Shown: piece after piece, positions 8,501 to 17,919 of the stretch
How the letters are laid out: each line of letters begins with the position of its first letter
Position numbering within the stretch: position 1 is the stretch's first letter
NCBI GenBank assembly: GCA_902513955.1
Contig: CABXOW010000004.1
Coordinates: forward strand, 28,631 to 92,630
Source: an uncultured Pelagibacteraceae bacterium
GTDB taxonomy: Bacteria > Pseudomonadota > Alphaproteobacteria > Pelagibacterales > Pelagibacteraceae
DNA length: 64,000 nt
Reading direction: 5' to 3'
Made by a program: the position numbers and the translations under genes
The notes under the pieces: generated by a model
The model's database searches: none
Seen by the model: only the letters and a program-made list of their open reading frames with translations
What the model was told of the DNA's origin: nothing

Positions 8501-9151
8501 TTAATTTGCTGAAAAATAAATATTTTGAAAATAGCTAACAGCTTTCATTTTTGAATTGTCAGTATCAGACATTATAGCAATACCATCTAATTCATTTACA
8601 TCTAAATTATGAAATTTTTTAAAATCTTCTTTAACATTTGCTTTTACTGTAACCCATTCATCTAAATTTTCTTTTGTTGTGGCTAAAACATTATCAATAG
8701 ATTTTTTGGTATATGGGCTTGGTGAGTTAAATCCTATCACATTATTGCTTGAAAAAACGTAATTAATTGCTCTGTTTGACAATGGTGTGGCCCCTGTTTT
8801 TTTAATTACAAATACTCGAGCTGCAAAATCATGACCTTTTTTACTGTTTTCTTTAATATCAGGTAAATCTTTTTCTACTTTCCAAGTAATATTTATAAAT
8901 GGCGTTTTATTTAAATCAATTTTTATCTTTTTTCCTAATCCAGAAGCTGCATTATCTGCTATTGCCTTTAAGAAATTTCCATTTTCATTAATTCCTATAG
9001 AATAAAGAGTTTTATTGTTAGCTCCTCTAACTTTTCTGACTTCAAGATCAGAAAGTTCTAATTTAGTAAATTCAAAAACTTTTATCTCATTTGCCGAACA
9101 GAAAGATATTAAGCTTAAAATTAAAAATAAAAATTTAAAAAATAACTTCAT
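8501..9151 (-). CDS. DUF3047 family exported protein
   Basis: The 216-aa protein has a signal peptide (MKLFFKFLFLILSLISFCSA, cleavage near residue 20). The mature part matches the DUF3047 pattern: ITWKVEKDLPD, then HDFAARVFVI, then AINYVFSS, and near the end ELDGIAIMSDTDNS. The domain resembles carbohydrate-binding jelly-roll folds, but no function is established. It is likely periplasmic and stands alone between unrelated genes. Confidence 0.8.
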   Translation of the reverse strand: MKLFFKFLFLILSLISFCSANEIKVFEFTKLELSDLEVRKVRGANNKTLYSIGINENGNFLKAIADNAASGLGKKIKIDLNKTPFINITWKVEKDLPDIKENSKKGHDFAARVFVIKKTGATPLSNRAINYVFSSNNVIGFNSPSPYTKKSIDNVLATTKENLDEWVTVKANVKEDFKKFHNLDVNELDGIAIMSDTDNSKMKAVSYFQNIYFSAN

Positions 9152-9236
9152 AATAAAAATTGTTAATACATTATTTTAACAAATTTAAACAAGATAAATT
9201 TACTGCTCTTAAAATTATAAATTTATAAAAACTAAT

Positions 9237-10241
9237 CTAGGGAATTAAAACAATCTTTGGAGCTGAACATGTGCCATCATGGATTTGTTTGAAGGCATCA
9301 CCTCCTTTTTTTAAATCTCTATACTCAATCCAATCTAAGTTCCCAATATCTTTATTGGCTAAAATTTTAATTGTGTCTCTAAAATCTTGGTTTGTATAAC
9401 AATATGTTCCTATAAAAGTAATTTCCTGAAGTGTTGCTTTTCTAAAATTAAATTCACCTGCTGGTTGAGTAAGTCCAATATGTATAATTGAACCACCAGG
9501 TTTTACAACGTTTATAGCTTGTTGCCTAGAAACCACTAATCCAACAGTATCAAACACAATGTCAAAACCATCAGAATTAACATCTTTGTTTGTAGGACTA
9601 ACAAATTTTGCTTCAACATGTTTTGAGCATTCATCTAATCTTAATTGATTTGGATCTGACATAACTAAATTTTGACATTTTTTTATTTTTGCTAACATAA
9701 GTGAGCACAACAATCCTATCGCACCAGCTCCTTGAACTAAAATTCTACAATCTTTAATATCTTTTTTTAGAGATTTTTCTCCAATTTGAACAGCGTGATA
9801 AGCTACAGCTGTTGGTTCTGCAACGGCTGCCTCAGTGACATTTAATTTTTCAGGCACATCATAAATATTAGTGTTTGGAACCGTAATTAATTCAGCAAAA
9901 GCACCTTGTCTTTCATAAGGTCTATTCATACCCAAAAGAACTCTATTAGGACAAAGATGTTCTCTTTTGGCTAAGCAAAACTCGCATTTGCCACAAGTTA
10001 TTAGTGGATTTAAAACTGCAGTTTTATTTTTTAATTTACCATTAATTATCTTACCACTTACTTCATGACCCAAAATTAATGGTGGGACTCTTCTTTCATC
10101 TTTGCCGTGATACGCATGCATGTCTGAACCACAAATACCAGAAGCCTGGACCTCAAGAATGCTTTCACCATCTTTTTCTATAGGATCTTTTTCTTCTCTA
10201 TATGTTAATTCTTGAACACCAGTGTAGACTAAAGCTTTCAT
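9237..10241 (-). CDS. zinc-dependent alcohol dehydrogenase (MDR family)
   Basis: The 334-aa protein is a medium-chain dehydrogenase that would oxidise an alcohol or polyol with NAD(P). Catalytic zinc residues are in GICGSDMHAYHG and GHEVSG. The structural zinc site is the four-cysteine run in CGKCEFCLAKREHLC. The Rossmann segment is ILVQGAGAIGLLCSLML. Similarity is to the sorbitol/galactitol-phosphate/threonine dehydrogenase branch; the substrate is unclear. It lies 1 nt after the NCS1 permease gene on the same strand and may act on a product of the imported compound. Confidence 0.88.
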   Translation of the reverse strand: MKALVYTGVQELTYREEKDPIEKDGESILEVQASGICGSDMHAYHGKDERRVPPLILGHEVSGKIINGKLKNKTAVLNPLITCGKCEFCLAKREHLCPNRVLLGMNRPYERQGAFAELITVPNTNIYDVPEKLNVTEAAVAEPTAVAYHAVQIGEKSLKKDIKDCRILVQGAGAIGLLCSLMLAKIKKCQNLVMSDPNQLRLDECSKHVEAKFVSPTNKDVNSDGFDIVFDTVGLVVSRQQAINVVKPGGSIIHIGLTQPAGEFNFRKATLQEITFIGTYCYTNQDFRDTIKILANKDIGNLDWIEYRDLKKGGDAFKQIHDGTCSAPKIVLIP

Positions 10242-10242
10242 T

Positions 10243-11700
10243 TTATTTTTTTGCGAGAAAGTAATATGTTAAAAAAGAAACTATTACACCTATTATAAAA
10301 GCATAAGATTGTAAAAACATAAGATTAGAATTCCAAATTGTTGATGCAGAAAAAATAAATCCTAAGAGTAAAGAATAAGCACCCTTGATATGCCATCCTC
10401 CTGAATAATAGTAAATGCTCTCAATTTCTTCAGAATAAATATCCTTATTGCTTAAATTACATTTTTTTATCAGGTAATAGTCAGCAATCATTAATCCAAT
10501 TATAGGACCAAAAAAAGAACTAAAAGTATCTATAAAAGACAGAATTCCGATTTGACTTAATACTGTAAGCCAAAATAATCCAATTAAAAAACCAATAATG
10601 GATATTATATAGCTGGCACTCTTTAAAGTAAGAGTGTTTGGTAGAAAATTAATAAGTGAGTACTGAGATGGAATAAAATTAGCTACCAAATTAGTAGAAG
10701 CTGAAGCTACAATGATAAAAAAAAGAACAACAACTGTAATTTGTAAATCATCAAATTTACCAATTATATCTGTTGGATTGGTTAAAATTCTATCCATATC
10801 TCCAAATTTTTGATTTAAAAAAACATCAGAGCCAACAACAATAAAAACTGCAAAAAATGAGAATATAATTAAATTTAAAATTAAACTTAAATTTCCTTTT
10901 TTTAAATTTTGTTCATCTTTAACGTATCGAGTATAATCTCCAAAACTAATTATTATAATTGAGAAATAGGCAAATATTGTACCTGTTACAGTTAAAAATG
11001 GTGCCAAATTATTAATATCTAGAAAATTACCAAAATTTAAAATTTCAGTAAATGCTTGGGTTGTAACTTTTACATCGCTTAAAAAGACAATGAAAAAAAA
11101 TAAAATCATACCTAAATAAACTGTAATAGCTGAAATATTAACCAACTTCTTATTAAATTGAATACCGACACTAAACATTTTCGCTTGAAAAATTATAACT
11201 ATACTGAACGATACCCAATCAATAATATTTAATCCAAGTAAAAAAGTAAGAAATATTTCTTGTTCTAAAAAAGAATTATCAATTGAAAATATTATAATTC
11301 TAATCATATAACCTATGACTTTTGATAAAAAATATGTTTGAATACCAAACATAAATATACCAACAACACTTCTTAAAAGCCCAAAAAACTTAGCCCCTCT
11401 AAATCCTAATGAAGATCTTAAAAGAACAGCAAAAGGTAAGCCAAATTTTTGAGAAGGTTTACCAATTAAATTAGATAAGAAATAAACAAGTATTGATCCT
11501 AAAATACTCCCAAAAAAAATAATAAAAGCATTAAGACTATAAATTGTATACATCGAAGCAATCAAAGAAAAACCTATGATACTCTGAATATTTACTCCCC
11601 AAAAACAAAAGAGATCTTTCCAATTCCATGTTTTGTAATTTGGGTTAACCGTAACCAGGTCCCAATTTGAAAGAGAATATTTAACTTTTGGTTGATTCAC
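10243..11700 (-). CDS. NCS1 family nucleobase:cation symporter
   Basis: The 485-aa protein has about 12 hydrophobic spans. The N-terminal segment NWKDLFCFWGVNIQSIIGFS and the region FGLPFAVLLRSSLGFRGAKF are typical of the NCS1 (purine-cytosine/allantoin/hydantoin) family. It would import a nucleobase or related N-heterocycle with Na+ or H+. It sits between dctM (25-nt gap) and the zinc dehydrogenase on one strand. The exact substrate cannot be read here. Confidence 0.88.
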   Translation of the reverse strand: MNQPKVKYSLSNWDLVTVNPNYKTWNWKDLFCFWGVNIQSIIGFSLIASMYTIYSLNAFIIFFGSILGSILVYFLSNLIGKPSQKFGLPFAVLLRSSLGFRGAKFFGLLRSVVGIFMFGIQTYFLSKVIGYMIRIIIFSIDNSFLEQEIFLTFLLGLNIIDWVSFSIVIIFQAKMFSVGIQFNKKLVNISAITVYLGMILFFFIVFLSDVKVTTQAFTEILNFGNFLDINNLAPFLTVTGTIFAYFSIIIISFGDYTRYVKDEQNLKKGNLSLILNLIIFSFFAVFIVVGSDVFLNQKFGDMDRILTNPTDIIGKFDDLQITVVVLFFIIVASASTNLVANFIPSQYSLINFLPNTLTLKSASYIISIIGFLIGLFWLTVLSQIGILSFIDTFSSFFGPIIGLMIADYYLIKKCNLSNKDIYSEEIESIYYYSGGWHIKGAYSLLLGFIFSASTIWNSNLMFLQSYAFIIGVIVSFLTYYFLAKK

Positions 11701-11725
11701 TAAAATTATAATAAACTAATAATTT

Positions 11726-13060
11726 CTACTGTCCATAAAGATAGGTTGGTAACCATAAAGCAATTTTAGGGAATGAAATTATTAGAATTAGTCCAATTAC
11801 TTGAATTACCATAAATTGCATCATTCCATAGTATATATCTTTTAGATCCCACTCTGGAACTACACCTTTTAAAAAGTAAGCTGATAGCGCAACTGGAGGT
11901 GAGAGCCAGGCGGTCTGGAGATTTACTGCGACTAAAATAGCAAACCATGTTAGATTAAATTCTAAGGCTTCTACCAAAGGTAAGATTATAGGTACAATAA
12001 TCATCACTATTGGAACCCATTCTAAAGGCCAACCTAATAAAAAAATCATTGCCATTATGATGGCTAAAATTAAATATTTATTCATTTCAAGACCTAACAA
12101 AAAATCAGTTAATAACATTGGTGTTCCAAGTCTTGAAAAAACTGCTCCAAAAAAATTAGATGCTGCAACTAAAACCATTATTAAAGCAGAAATTTCTAAA
12201 GTTTTAACCAAAGCATCTTGCAGCTTTTTAAGAGTTAATTTTTTATATCCTAAAGCTAAAAGTAATGAGCCCATAGCACCACATCCTGCTGCTTCTGTAG
12301 GGGTTGCAAAACCAAACAAAATACTTCCAAGTGCAGCAAATACTAATAAAGCTGGTGGAACTAATCCAATAAAAAACTCTTTCCAGACAGCTGTCATACT
12401 AGAGGCTCGTAATTCAGGAGGTAAAACTGGTCCTAAACTTGGATCCATCCAACATCTTATAGTTACATAACCTGCATATAGTGTTGCTAAAAGAATTCCT
12501 GGTATAATCGCTGCAGCAAATAAATCTATAACTGGAATTTCCATAATAGGTCCCATTACAACAAGCATAATGCTTGGTGGAATTAAAATTCCTAAAGTAC
12601 CACCAGCTGTAATTGTTCCGGCTGCCAAACGAACATTATAACCAGATTTATTCATAGATTTAGCTGCCATTATTCCTAATATTGTAACTGAAGCACCTAC
12701 TATTCCAGTTGCTGCAGCAAATACTACAGAAACAAATAAAACTGCGTAATATAAAGAACCTCTAACTTTAGCTAACATTAATTGAAATGCTGAAAATAAT
12801 CTTTCCATTAAACCAGCTTGTTCCATCATAATTCCCATAAATACAAAGAGTGGGACAGCCGCGAGAGTTTGTTCGGTCATGACCATCGAAAACTGCAAGG
12901 TCATTAAATAAAATACTAATTTTCCAAAACCTAAGTATCCAAAAACAAAACCTAAAAATATCAAAGTAAAAGATATTGGAAAACCAATAAATATAGAAAA
13001 CAACATAACACCAATCAAAATAAAGCCTAAAATTGCTGGATCGATGAATTCTGCTAACAT
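11726..13060 (-). CDS. dctM: TRAP transporter large permease (DctM)
   Basis: This is the main membrane subunit of a Na+-driven tripartite transporter. I prefer the ATG at 13060 (444 aa, MLAEFIDPAILGFI) to the GTG at 13078: GGAGAA lies just upstream, and the ATG overlaps the dctQ stop as TAATG. DctM motifs include VPLFVFMGIMMEQAG near the N terminus, GTLGILIPPSIMLVVMG mid-protein and FATPTEAAGCGAMGSLLLA, with roughly a dozen spans. It is translationally coupled to dctQ. Confidence 0.95.
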   Translation of the reverse strand: MLAEFIDPAILGFILIGVMLFSIFIGFPISFTLIFLGFVFGYLGFGKLVFYLMTLQFSMVMTEQTLAAVPLFVFMGIMMEQAGLMERLFSAFQLMLAKVRGSLYYAVLFVSVVFAAATGIVGASVTILGIMAAKSMNKSGYNVRLAAGTITAGGTLGILIPPSIMLVVMGPIMEIPVIDLFAAAIIPGILLATLYAGYVTIRCWMDPSLGPVLPPELRASSMTAVWKEFFIGLVPPALLVFAALGSILFGFATPTEAAGCGAMGSLLLALGYKKLTLKKLQDALVKTLEISALIMVLVAASNFFGAVFSRLGTPMLLTDFLLGLEMNKYLILAIIMAMIFLLGWPLEWVPIVMIIVPIILPLVEALEFNLTWFAILVAVNLQTAWLSPPVALSAYFLKGVVPEWDLKDIYYGMMQFMVIQVIGLILIISFPKIALWLPTYLYGQ

Positions 13061-13671
13061 TATTCTTCTCCAGGCCACTGGGATTTAGTTGAAGCCCAAT
13101 AACTTTTTAATAATTCAGAAATTCCTTGAATTAGTAAAAATACAATTCCAATTAACAAACATGTTTTTATTGGCCACATATAAGGCATCCAAGTTGTATC
13201 CATGCCTCTTTCACCTCTCATAATTGATTCCTGAACAAATCCAGTCGTCATATACAAGAAAACAATTAGTCCCGGAAAATAAAACAAAAGATATAACCAA
13301 AAGTCAATCATACCTTGTGTTTTTATTTTAAAATTTCTATATAAAAAATCTGCTCTTATATGAACACCTTTAGATAATGCATATCCAGCTCCCAACATAA
13401 ATAAGGCCCCATAAAAAAATCTACTCATATCATAGGCCCAAATAGTTGGTGCAAGAAATAATTTTCTTGCAAAAACTTCATAAACCATACCTAGGATTAA
13501 AGGGATTGTTATCCAGCAAACAATATTTCCAACCCATTTACTAAATAAATCAATTCTTGTAATTGTTAATGCCATCCATCTTGGCATATCATCTGGCATT
13601 TTGCCTGAACCACCACGCCTTTCGGCAATCATTTCATCTGAAATATCTAATTTGGTTGGTTCATTTGACAT
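13060..13671 (-). CDS. dctQ: TRAP transporter small permease (DctQ)
   Basis: This is the four-span small membrane subunit that pairs with DctM. At 203 aa it has a longer cytoplasmic N terminus than usual. Recognisable features are the span WVGNIVCWITIPLILGMVYE followed by VFARKLF, and the conserved KGVHIRADFLYR segment. It lies between dctP and dctM; the dctP-dctQ gap holds a strong hairpin. Confidence 0.92.
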   Translation of the reverse strand: MSNEPTKLDISDEMIAERRGGSGKMPDDMPRWMALTITRIDLFSKWVGNIVCWITIPLILGMVYEVFARKLFLAPTIWAYDMSRFFYGALFMLGAGYALSKGVHIRADFLYRNFKIKTQGMIDFWLYLLFYFPGLIVFLYMTTGFVQESIMRGERGMDTTWMPYMWPIKTCLLIGIVFLLIQGISELLKSYWASTKSQWPGEE

Positions 13672-13691
13672 AAAAAATTCTCTGAAAAAAA

Positions 13692-13723
13692 AACTAAAGC
13701 GACCTGTTAAGATCGCTTTAGTT
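13692..13723 (-). terminator. intercistronic hairpin between dctP and dctQ
   Basis: An 11-bp perfect stem (AACTAAAGCGA paired with TCGCTTTAGTT) closes a 10-nt loop. Read on the minus strand it is followed directly by a run of T, so it has the form of an intrinsic terminator. It sits 22 nt after the dctP stop and 20 nt before dctQ. It probably lets only part of the transcripts continue into dctQM and protects the dctP mRNA end, giving excess binding protein. Confidence 0.8.
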
Positions 13724-13745
13724 ATAATTATTTATTACCTATATA

Positions 13746-14840
13746 CTACTTTAATGTCGCTGCGTGAGCCATTCCTAGCTGCGCATTTGACATTTGAGCA
13801 CCTGCCCAGAAAGGAACTGCTGTATCAGCAAATTTTTTCTGAGAGTCCCATACTTTTTTGAAAAATGCATTTTTTTCTGCATTTTTATTTAAAGTAGCAT
13901 TAGCTGCTGCCATGTACTCAACAAAGTAATCTTTAGGAGTATCATGCAATTGAACACCATGTTTGGTAGTCAATTCATGTAAAGCTTCTCCGTTTACAAG
14001 AATTCTTCTTGCTAAAGATTTCATTAATGATGCATCTGCTGCAACTTTTAATGAAGTTTTCTCATGGTCAGATAATTTGTTGTATTTAGTTCCATTTATA
14101 TAAAAGTCAGCATTAACCACTACTTGGTGTAAACCTTGTAGGTAGTAATGTTTAAGAACTTTTTGAAAACCAAAAACCATGTCAGGCTTAGGACAACACC
14201 ATTCAGCAGCATCAATAGTTCCTGCTTCAAGTGCTGGAAGAATATCTCCACCACCCATAGCAACTGATGCAATTCCGATATCTTTATAAGTTTGTCCTGG
14301 GATTCCTGGAGGAGTTCTGAATTTTAATTTTCTGAAATCATCCATGTTTTTAATTGGCTCTGGAAACCATCCTAAAGCTTCTGGTCCAACTGGTTGAAGC
14401 ATGAAACCTTTGATGTCTCTTTTCATTTCTTTCCAAAGTTGATCATAAAGTTGCTCTCCACCACCTGATAAGAACCAAGATAAGAATGCGATATTATCTA
14501 TACCAACACCTGCACCTGCTACTGGAGATCCAAATAACATTGCAGCCGGGTGTTCACCTGACCAATAGTGAGTCCAAGCAAATCCACAATCAATTAAACC
14601 TTTGTCAACAGCATCAAGAGTTTCTTTAACCCCTACAACTGTTCCTGCTGGCATAATTTCGAATTTTAATGAACCACCTGTTAATTTAGTAACTGTGTCA
14701 GTAAAGTCTTTAAGCATGATAACTTCGTCACCTTTTGCGTTTAAAACTGTCTGACATTTAAATGTTTTTGCAGCGTTTGCATTTGATATAAAACCAAAAA
14801 CAAGAGTGATCGCAAATAGCATTGAAACGATTTTTTTCAT
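13746..14840 (-). CDS. dctP: TRAP transporter substrate-binding protein (DctP/TakP-like)
   Basis: This 364-aa periplasmic protein has a signal peptide ending at about SNANA (residue 23). Regions typical of the TakP branch are ALGWFPEPIKNMDDFRKLKF, RTPPGIPG, GGDILPALEAGTIDAAEW and the CCPKPDMVFGF segment. TakP-type proteins bind 2-oxo acids or other carboxylates, so a carboxylate is the likely ligand. The start is supported by GAGGG about 7 nt upstream. It is the first gene of dctPQM, followed by NCS1 and a dehydrogenase, and is divergent from a GMC oxidoreductase. Confidence 0.93.
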   Translation of the reverse strand: MKKIVSMLFAITLVFGFISNANAAKTFKCQTVLNAKGDEVIMLKDFTDTVTKLTGGSLKFEIMPAGTVVGVKETLDAVDKGLIDCGFAWTHYWSGEHPAAMLFGSPVAGAGVGIDNIAFLSWFLSGGGEQLYDQLWKEMKRDIKGFMLQPVGPEALGWFPEPIKNMDDFRKLKFRTPPGIPGQTYKDIGIASVAMGGGDILPALEAGTIDAAEWCCPKPDMVFGFQKVLKHYYLQGLHQVVVNADFYINGTKYNKLSDHEKTSLKVAADASLMKSLARRILVNGEALHELTTKHGVQLHDTPKDYFVEYMAAANATLNKNAEKNAFFKKVWDSQKKFADTAVPFWAGAQMSNAQLGMAHAATLK

Positions 14841-14982
14841 TATTTTCCCTCTTTATTGTTAAATTTAACGAACGGCATACTTGCAAAATTATCTTTGGGA
14901 TACAAGCAAGAAATAAGATATTTTTTTTTAAAAAAACCTTTAAATAGCTTAATAATTTAAAATAATTTATAAGACTTCTAAA

Positions 14983-16587
14983 ATGGAAAATTTTGATTTT
15001 ATAATTATTGGCGCTGGTTCTGCAGGTTGTGTTTTAGCAAATAGATTGTCTTCCAATCCAAATAATAAAGTTCTTCTTTTAGAAGCTGGAGGAAAAGATA
15101 ACAATCCATGGATACATATACCTGGTGGGTATTTTAAAACAATGCACAATCCTAAAACTGATTGGTGTTTTAATACTGAAAATGAAGCTAATTGTGATAA
15201 TAGACAGATGGTTTATCCAAGAGGAAAAACATTGGGTGGCAGTTCTTCAATCAATGGAATGCTTTATATTAGAGGTCAATCTAACGATTACAATTATTGG
15301 AGGCAACTTGGAAACGTAGGTTGGTCATGGAAAGATGTTCTTCCTTATTTTAAAAAATCTGAAGATTTTCAATTTGGTGAAAATGAGTTTCACGGATCAG
15401 GTGGACCAATAAAAGTTGAAAAAATAAGATCAACTTTTAAAGTTTTAGATTTATTTTTAGAAGCCGCAGAAGAGTTTGGGTATAAAAATACTGAAGATTT
15501 TAACAGTGGTAACAATGAAGGTATGGGATATTTTCCTCTTACTGTTAAAAATGGTTTTAGATGTAGTACTGCTGTTGGTTATTTAAACCCAGTAAAAAAT
15601 AGAAAAAATTTAAAAATTATTACAAAGGCTCATATAAAAAATATTGATTTTGAAAACAATAAAGCAACAAATGTTAACTATTGGATAAATAATAATTTAA
15701 TCTCAGTTAAAGCAAATAAAGAAATAATTTTAAGTGCAGGTACTATTGGTTCTCCTCATATTTTGCAAGCTTCAGGTATTGGTCCTGGAGAACTTTTAAA
15801 AAATAATAATATTAATGTCATTAAAGATCATCAAGGAATAGGAAGAAATCTTACTGATCATTTAATGCTTAGACCTGTTTATAAAGTAAAAAATTTAGAA
15901 ACTTTAAATGACATCTATTATAGTATTTCCAAAAAAATTATTACTGGATTAAATTTCTTTTTATTTAGAAAAGGACCTTTGACAGTTGGGGCTAGTTATT
16001 TGTGTGGTTTTATTAAAAGTGATTCTCATTTAGAAACTCCAAATTTACAATTTCACGTTTCTCCAGCAAGCACAGATTATTTAGGTAAATCTTCTCTTCA
16101 TAAATTTCCTGGTTTTACTCCAACTATAACAAATGTAAGACCAACTAGTAGAGGTTCTATAGAATTAAAATCTCCCGATACAAGAGTGTCACCGAAAATA
16201 AAAATGAATTATTTATCAACAGATGAAGATAGAGAAATAGCAGGAAAATCTTTAAAAATTGTTCGTAATATTGTTATGAATTCTAAAGCTTATAAAGATT
16301 ATCACCCAGAAGAATTAAGACCTGGGATAAATATTACTGATAATGAAACTTTAGCTAAAGAAGCTGGTAAATTTGCTAATACTATATTTCATCCTGTAAG
16401 CACCTGCAGAATGGGAAATGATGATAATGCTGTTGTAAATGATAGATGCATTGCTCATGGACTAGAAAATTTAAGGATAGTTGATGCTTCTGTAATGCCT
16501 AGTATTACTTCAGGAAATACAAATGCGCCAACAATTATGATTGCAGAAAAAGCTTCAGATATGATAATTGAGGATAGCAAAGCATGA
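14983..16587 (+). CDS. GMC-family FAD oxidoreductase (choline dehydrogenase-like)
   Basis: The 534-aa protein would oxidise an alcohol with FAD. The FAD-binding motif is DFIIIGAGSAGCVLANRLS near the N terminus. The GMC signatures PRGKTLGGSSSINGMLYIRG and LSAGTIGSPHILQASGIGPG are present. The C-terminal catalytic region has FHPVSTCRMG and ends with SGNTNAPTIMIAEKAS. It resembles BetA-type alcohol dehydrogenases, but no betaine genes adjoin it, so the substrate is open. Its TGA overlaps the start of the TerC-like gene (ATGA). It is divergent from dctP. Confidence 0.9.
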   Translation: MENFDFIIIGAGSAGCVLANRLSSNPNNKVLLLEAGGKDNNPWIHIPGGYFKTMHNPKTDWCFNTENEANCDNRQMVYPRGKTLGGSSSINGMLYIRGQSNDYNYWRQLGNVGWSWKDVLPYFKKSEDFQFGENEFHGSGGPIKVEKIRSTFKVLDLFLEAAEEFGYKNTEDFNSGNNEGMGYFPLTVKNGFRCSTAVGYLNPVKNRKNLKIITKAHIKNIDFENNKATNVNYWINNNLISVKANKEIILSAGTIGSPHILQASGIGPGELLKNNNINVIKDHQGIGRNLTDHLMLRPVYKVKNLETLNDIYYSISKKIITGLNFFLFRKGPLTVGASYLCGFIKSDSHLETPNLQFHVSPASTDYLGKSSLHKFPGFTPTITNVRPTSRGSIELKSPDTRVSPKIKMNYLSTDEDREIAGKSLKIVRNIVMNSKAYKDYHPEELRPGINITDNETLAKEAGKFANTIFHPVSTCRMGNDDNAVVNDRCIAHGLENLRIVDASVMPSITSGNTNAPTIMIAEKASDMIIEDSKA

Positions 16588-17159
16588 CAGAACAAGTTTT
16601 AATTTTTTTTCAAATTGTATTCATTGATTTGGTATTGGCTGGTGATAATGCAATAATTATTGGAATGGTAGCCTCTCAATTTCCTTTAGATCAAAGAAAA
16701 AAAATAATCTTTTGGGGAATTGGTGCAGCAGTTATTTTAAGAATATTATTTACATTAATTACAGCTTATTTGCTTCAAATTACAGGTATTCGATTAATAG
16801 GAGGTTTGCTACTTTTATATATTTGCTACAAGTTATATGTAGATGTAGTTCAAAACCAATCTAACGAAGAAAATAAAATTAAAGTTGATAATTCAAGTTT
16901 TTTTAAAGCAATTACGACTGTAATTATTGCCGATGTTAGCATGAGTTTAGATAACGTGTTAGGAGTAGCTGGTGCTGCAAAAGATCACTATATTCTTTTG
17001 ATTTTTGGCTTAGTTTTATCAATAATATTAATGGCTACGGCAGCAACTTTAATTTCTAATTGGATAAAAAAATATAAATGGATAGCTTGGATAGGTTTAG
17101 TTGCTATACTTATAGTTGCAATAGACTTGATATATACTGATATAAAACTATTTTTATAA
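16584..17159 (+). CDS. TerC/YjbE family integral membrane protein
   Basis: The 191-aa protein has about seven spans. The conserved acidic membrane motifs FIDLVLAGDNAIIIGM and DVSMSLDNVLGVAGAA match the TerC/YjbE family, members of which are linked to Mn2+ or Ca2+ export or to metal loading of exported proteins. The start overlaps the GMC oxidoreductase stop (ATGA) and the stop lies 1 nt before the next gene, so this is an operon. Confidence 0.88.
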   Translation: MTEQVLIFFQIVFIDLVLAGDNAIIIGMVASQFPLDQRKKIIFWGIGAAVILRILFTLITAYLLQITGIRLIGGLLLLYICYKLYVDVVQNQSNEENKIKVDNSSFFKAITTVIIADVSMSLDNVLGVAGAAKDHYILLIFGLVLSIILMATAATLISNWIKKYKWIAWIGLVAILIVAIDLIYTDIKLFL

Positions 17160-17160
17160 A

Positions 17161-17919
17161 ATGTACTTACAAAAAATAAATTTAAAGAATAAATATGCTC
17201 TAGTAACAGGAGCTGGCAAAGGTTTGGGAAGAGCTTGTTCGATAGCGTTAGCTGAAGCTGGTGCAACAGTAATTGCACTAAGCAGAACGTCATCAGATTT
17301 AGATAAATTAGAAAAACTAATAAAAAGAATTAAAGGTAAAATTATTAAAGTTCCATGTGATGTGATGAATTATGAGGATTTAAAAGAAAAGATAGATAAA
17401 ATTAAGATTATAGATGTGCTAGTAAATAATGCAGGAACCAATATTCCTGAGCCTTTTGAAAAAATTAAACAAAAAAGTATGAACTACTTAGTTGATCTTA
17501 ACCTTAAAGCTGCTTTCAATGTAGCTCAACTTGTAGTTAAAAAGATGTTAAAAAATAAGAAAAGACCAGGTTCAATAATTAATATGTCCTCTCAGTTAGG
17601 TCATGTGGGTATGAGTGGAAGAAATGTATACAATATGACAAAATTTGGAATTGAAGGATTAACTAAAGGTATGGGTGTTGAGTTAGCAAAGAAAAATATC
17701 AGAGTTAACTCTGTTGCTCCAACTTTTGTGGAAACACCAATGGTTAAAAATTTTTTTAAAAACAAAGAATTTAAAAAACTTGCTTTAGGTAATATTCCAT
17801 TAGGAAAAGCTGCAACAGAAAGCGATATAGCAACAACTGTTTGCTTTTTAGCATCTTCAGCTTCTTCGATGATAACTGGAACTTCAATAGTAATAGACGG
17901 TGGATGGACAGCTCAATAA
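17161..17919 (+). CDS. short-chain dehydrogenase/reductase
   Basis: The 252-aa classical SDR has the cofactor motif VTGAGKGLGRACSIAL, the NNAG motif (VLVNNAGTNIPEP), the catalytic Ser in NMSSQLGHVG, and YxxxK as YNMTK. The C-terminal part ends SMITGTSIVIDGGWTAQ, as in FabG-like and gluconate/polyol dehydrogenases. It probably uses NADP(H) or NAD(H) on a hydroxy or keto compound, possibly the GMC product. The next gene starts inside its 3' end. Confidence 0.9.
   Translation: MYLQKINLKNKYALVTGAGKGLGRACSIALAEAGATVIALSRTSSDLDKLEKLIKRIKGKIIKVPCDVMNYEDLKEKIDKIKIIDVLVNNAGTNIPEPFEKIKQKSMNYLVDLNLKAAFNVAQLVVKKMLKNKKRPGSIINMSSQLGHVGMSGRNVYNMTKFGIEGLTKGMGVELAKKNIRVNSVAPTFVETPMVKNFFKNKEFKKLALGNIPLGKAATESDIATTVCFLASSASSMITGTSIVIDGGWTAQ

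Noticed and set aside
14841..14982. Possible riboswitch or operator in the dctP/GMC divergent spacer (CTTGC and GCAAG arms)
   Set aside because: The arms are only 5 nt with a 22-nt loop and no conserved riboswitch core is visible.
17841..17903. Longer start of the M23 peptidase
   Set aside because: It lies inside the SDR gene and lacks a signal sequence; the ATG at 17904 gives a clean signal peptide.
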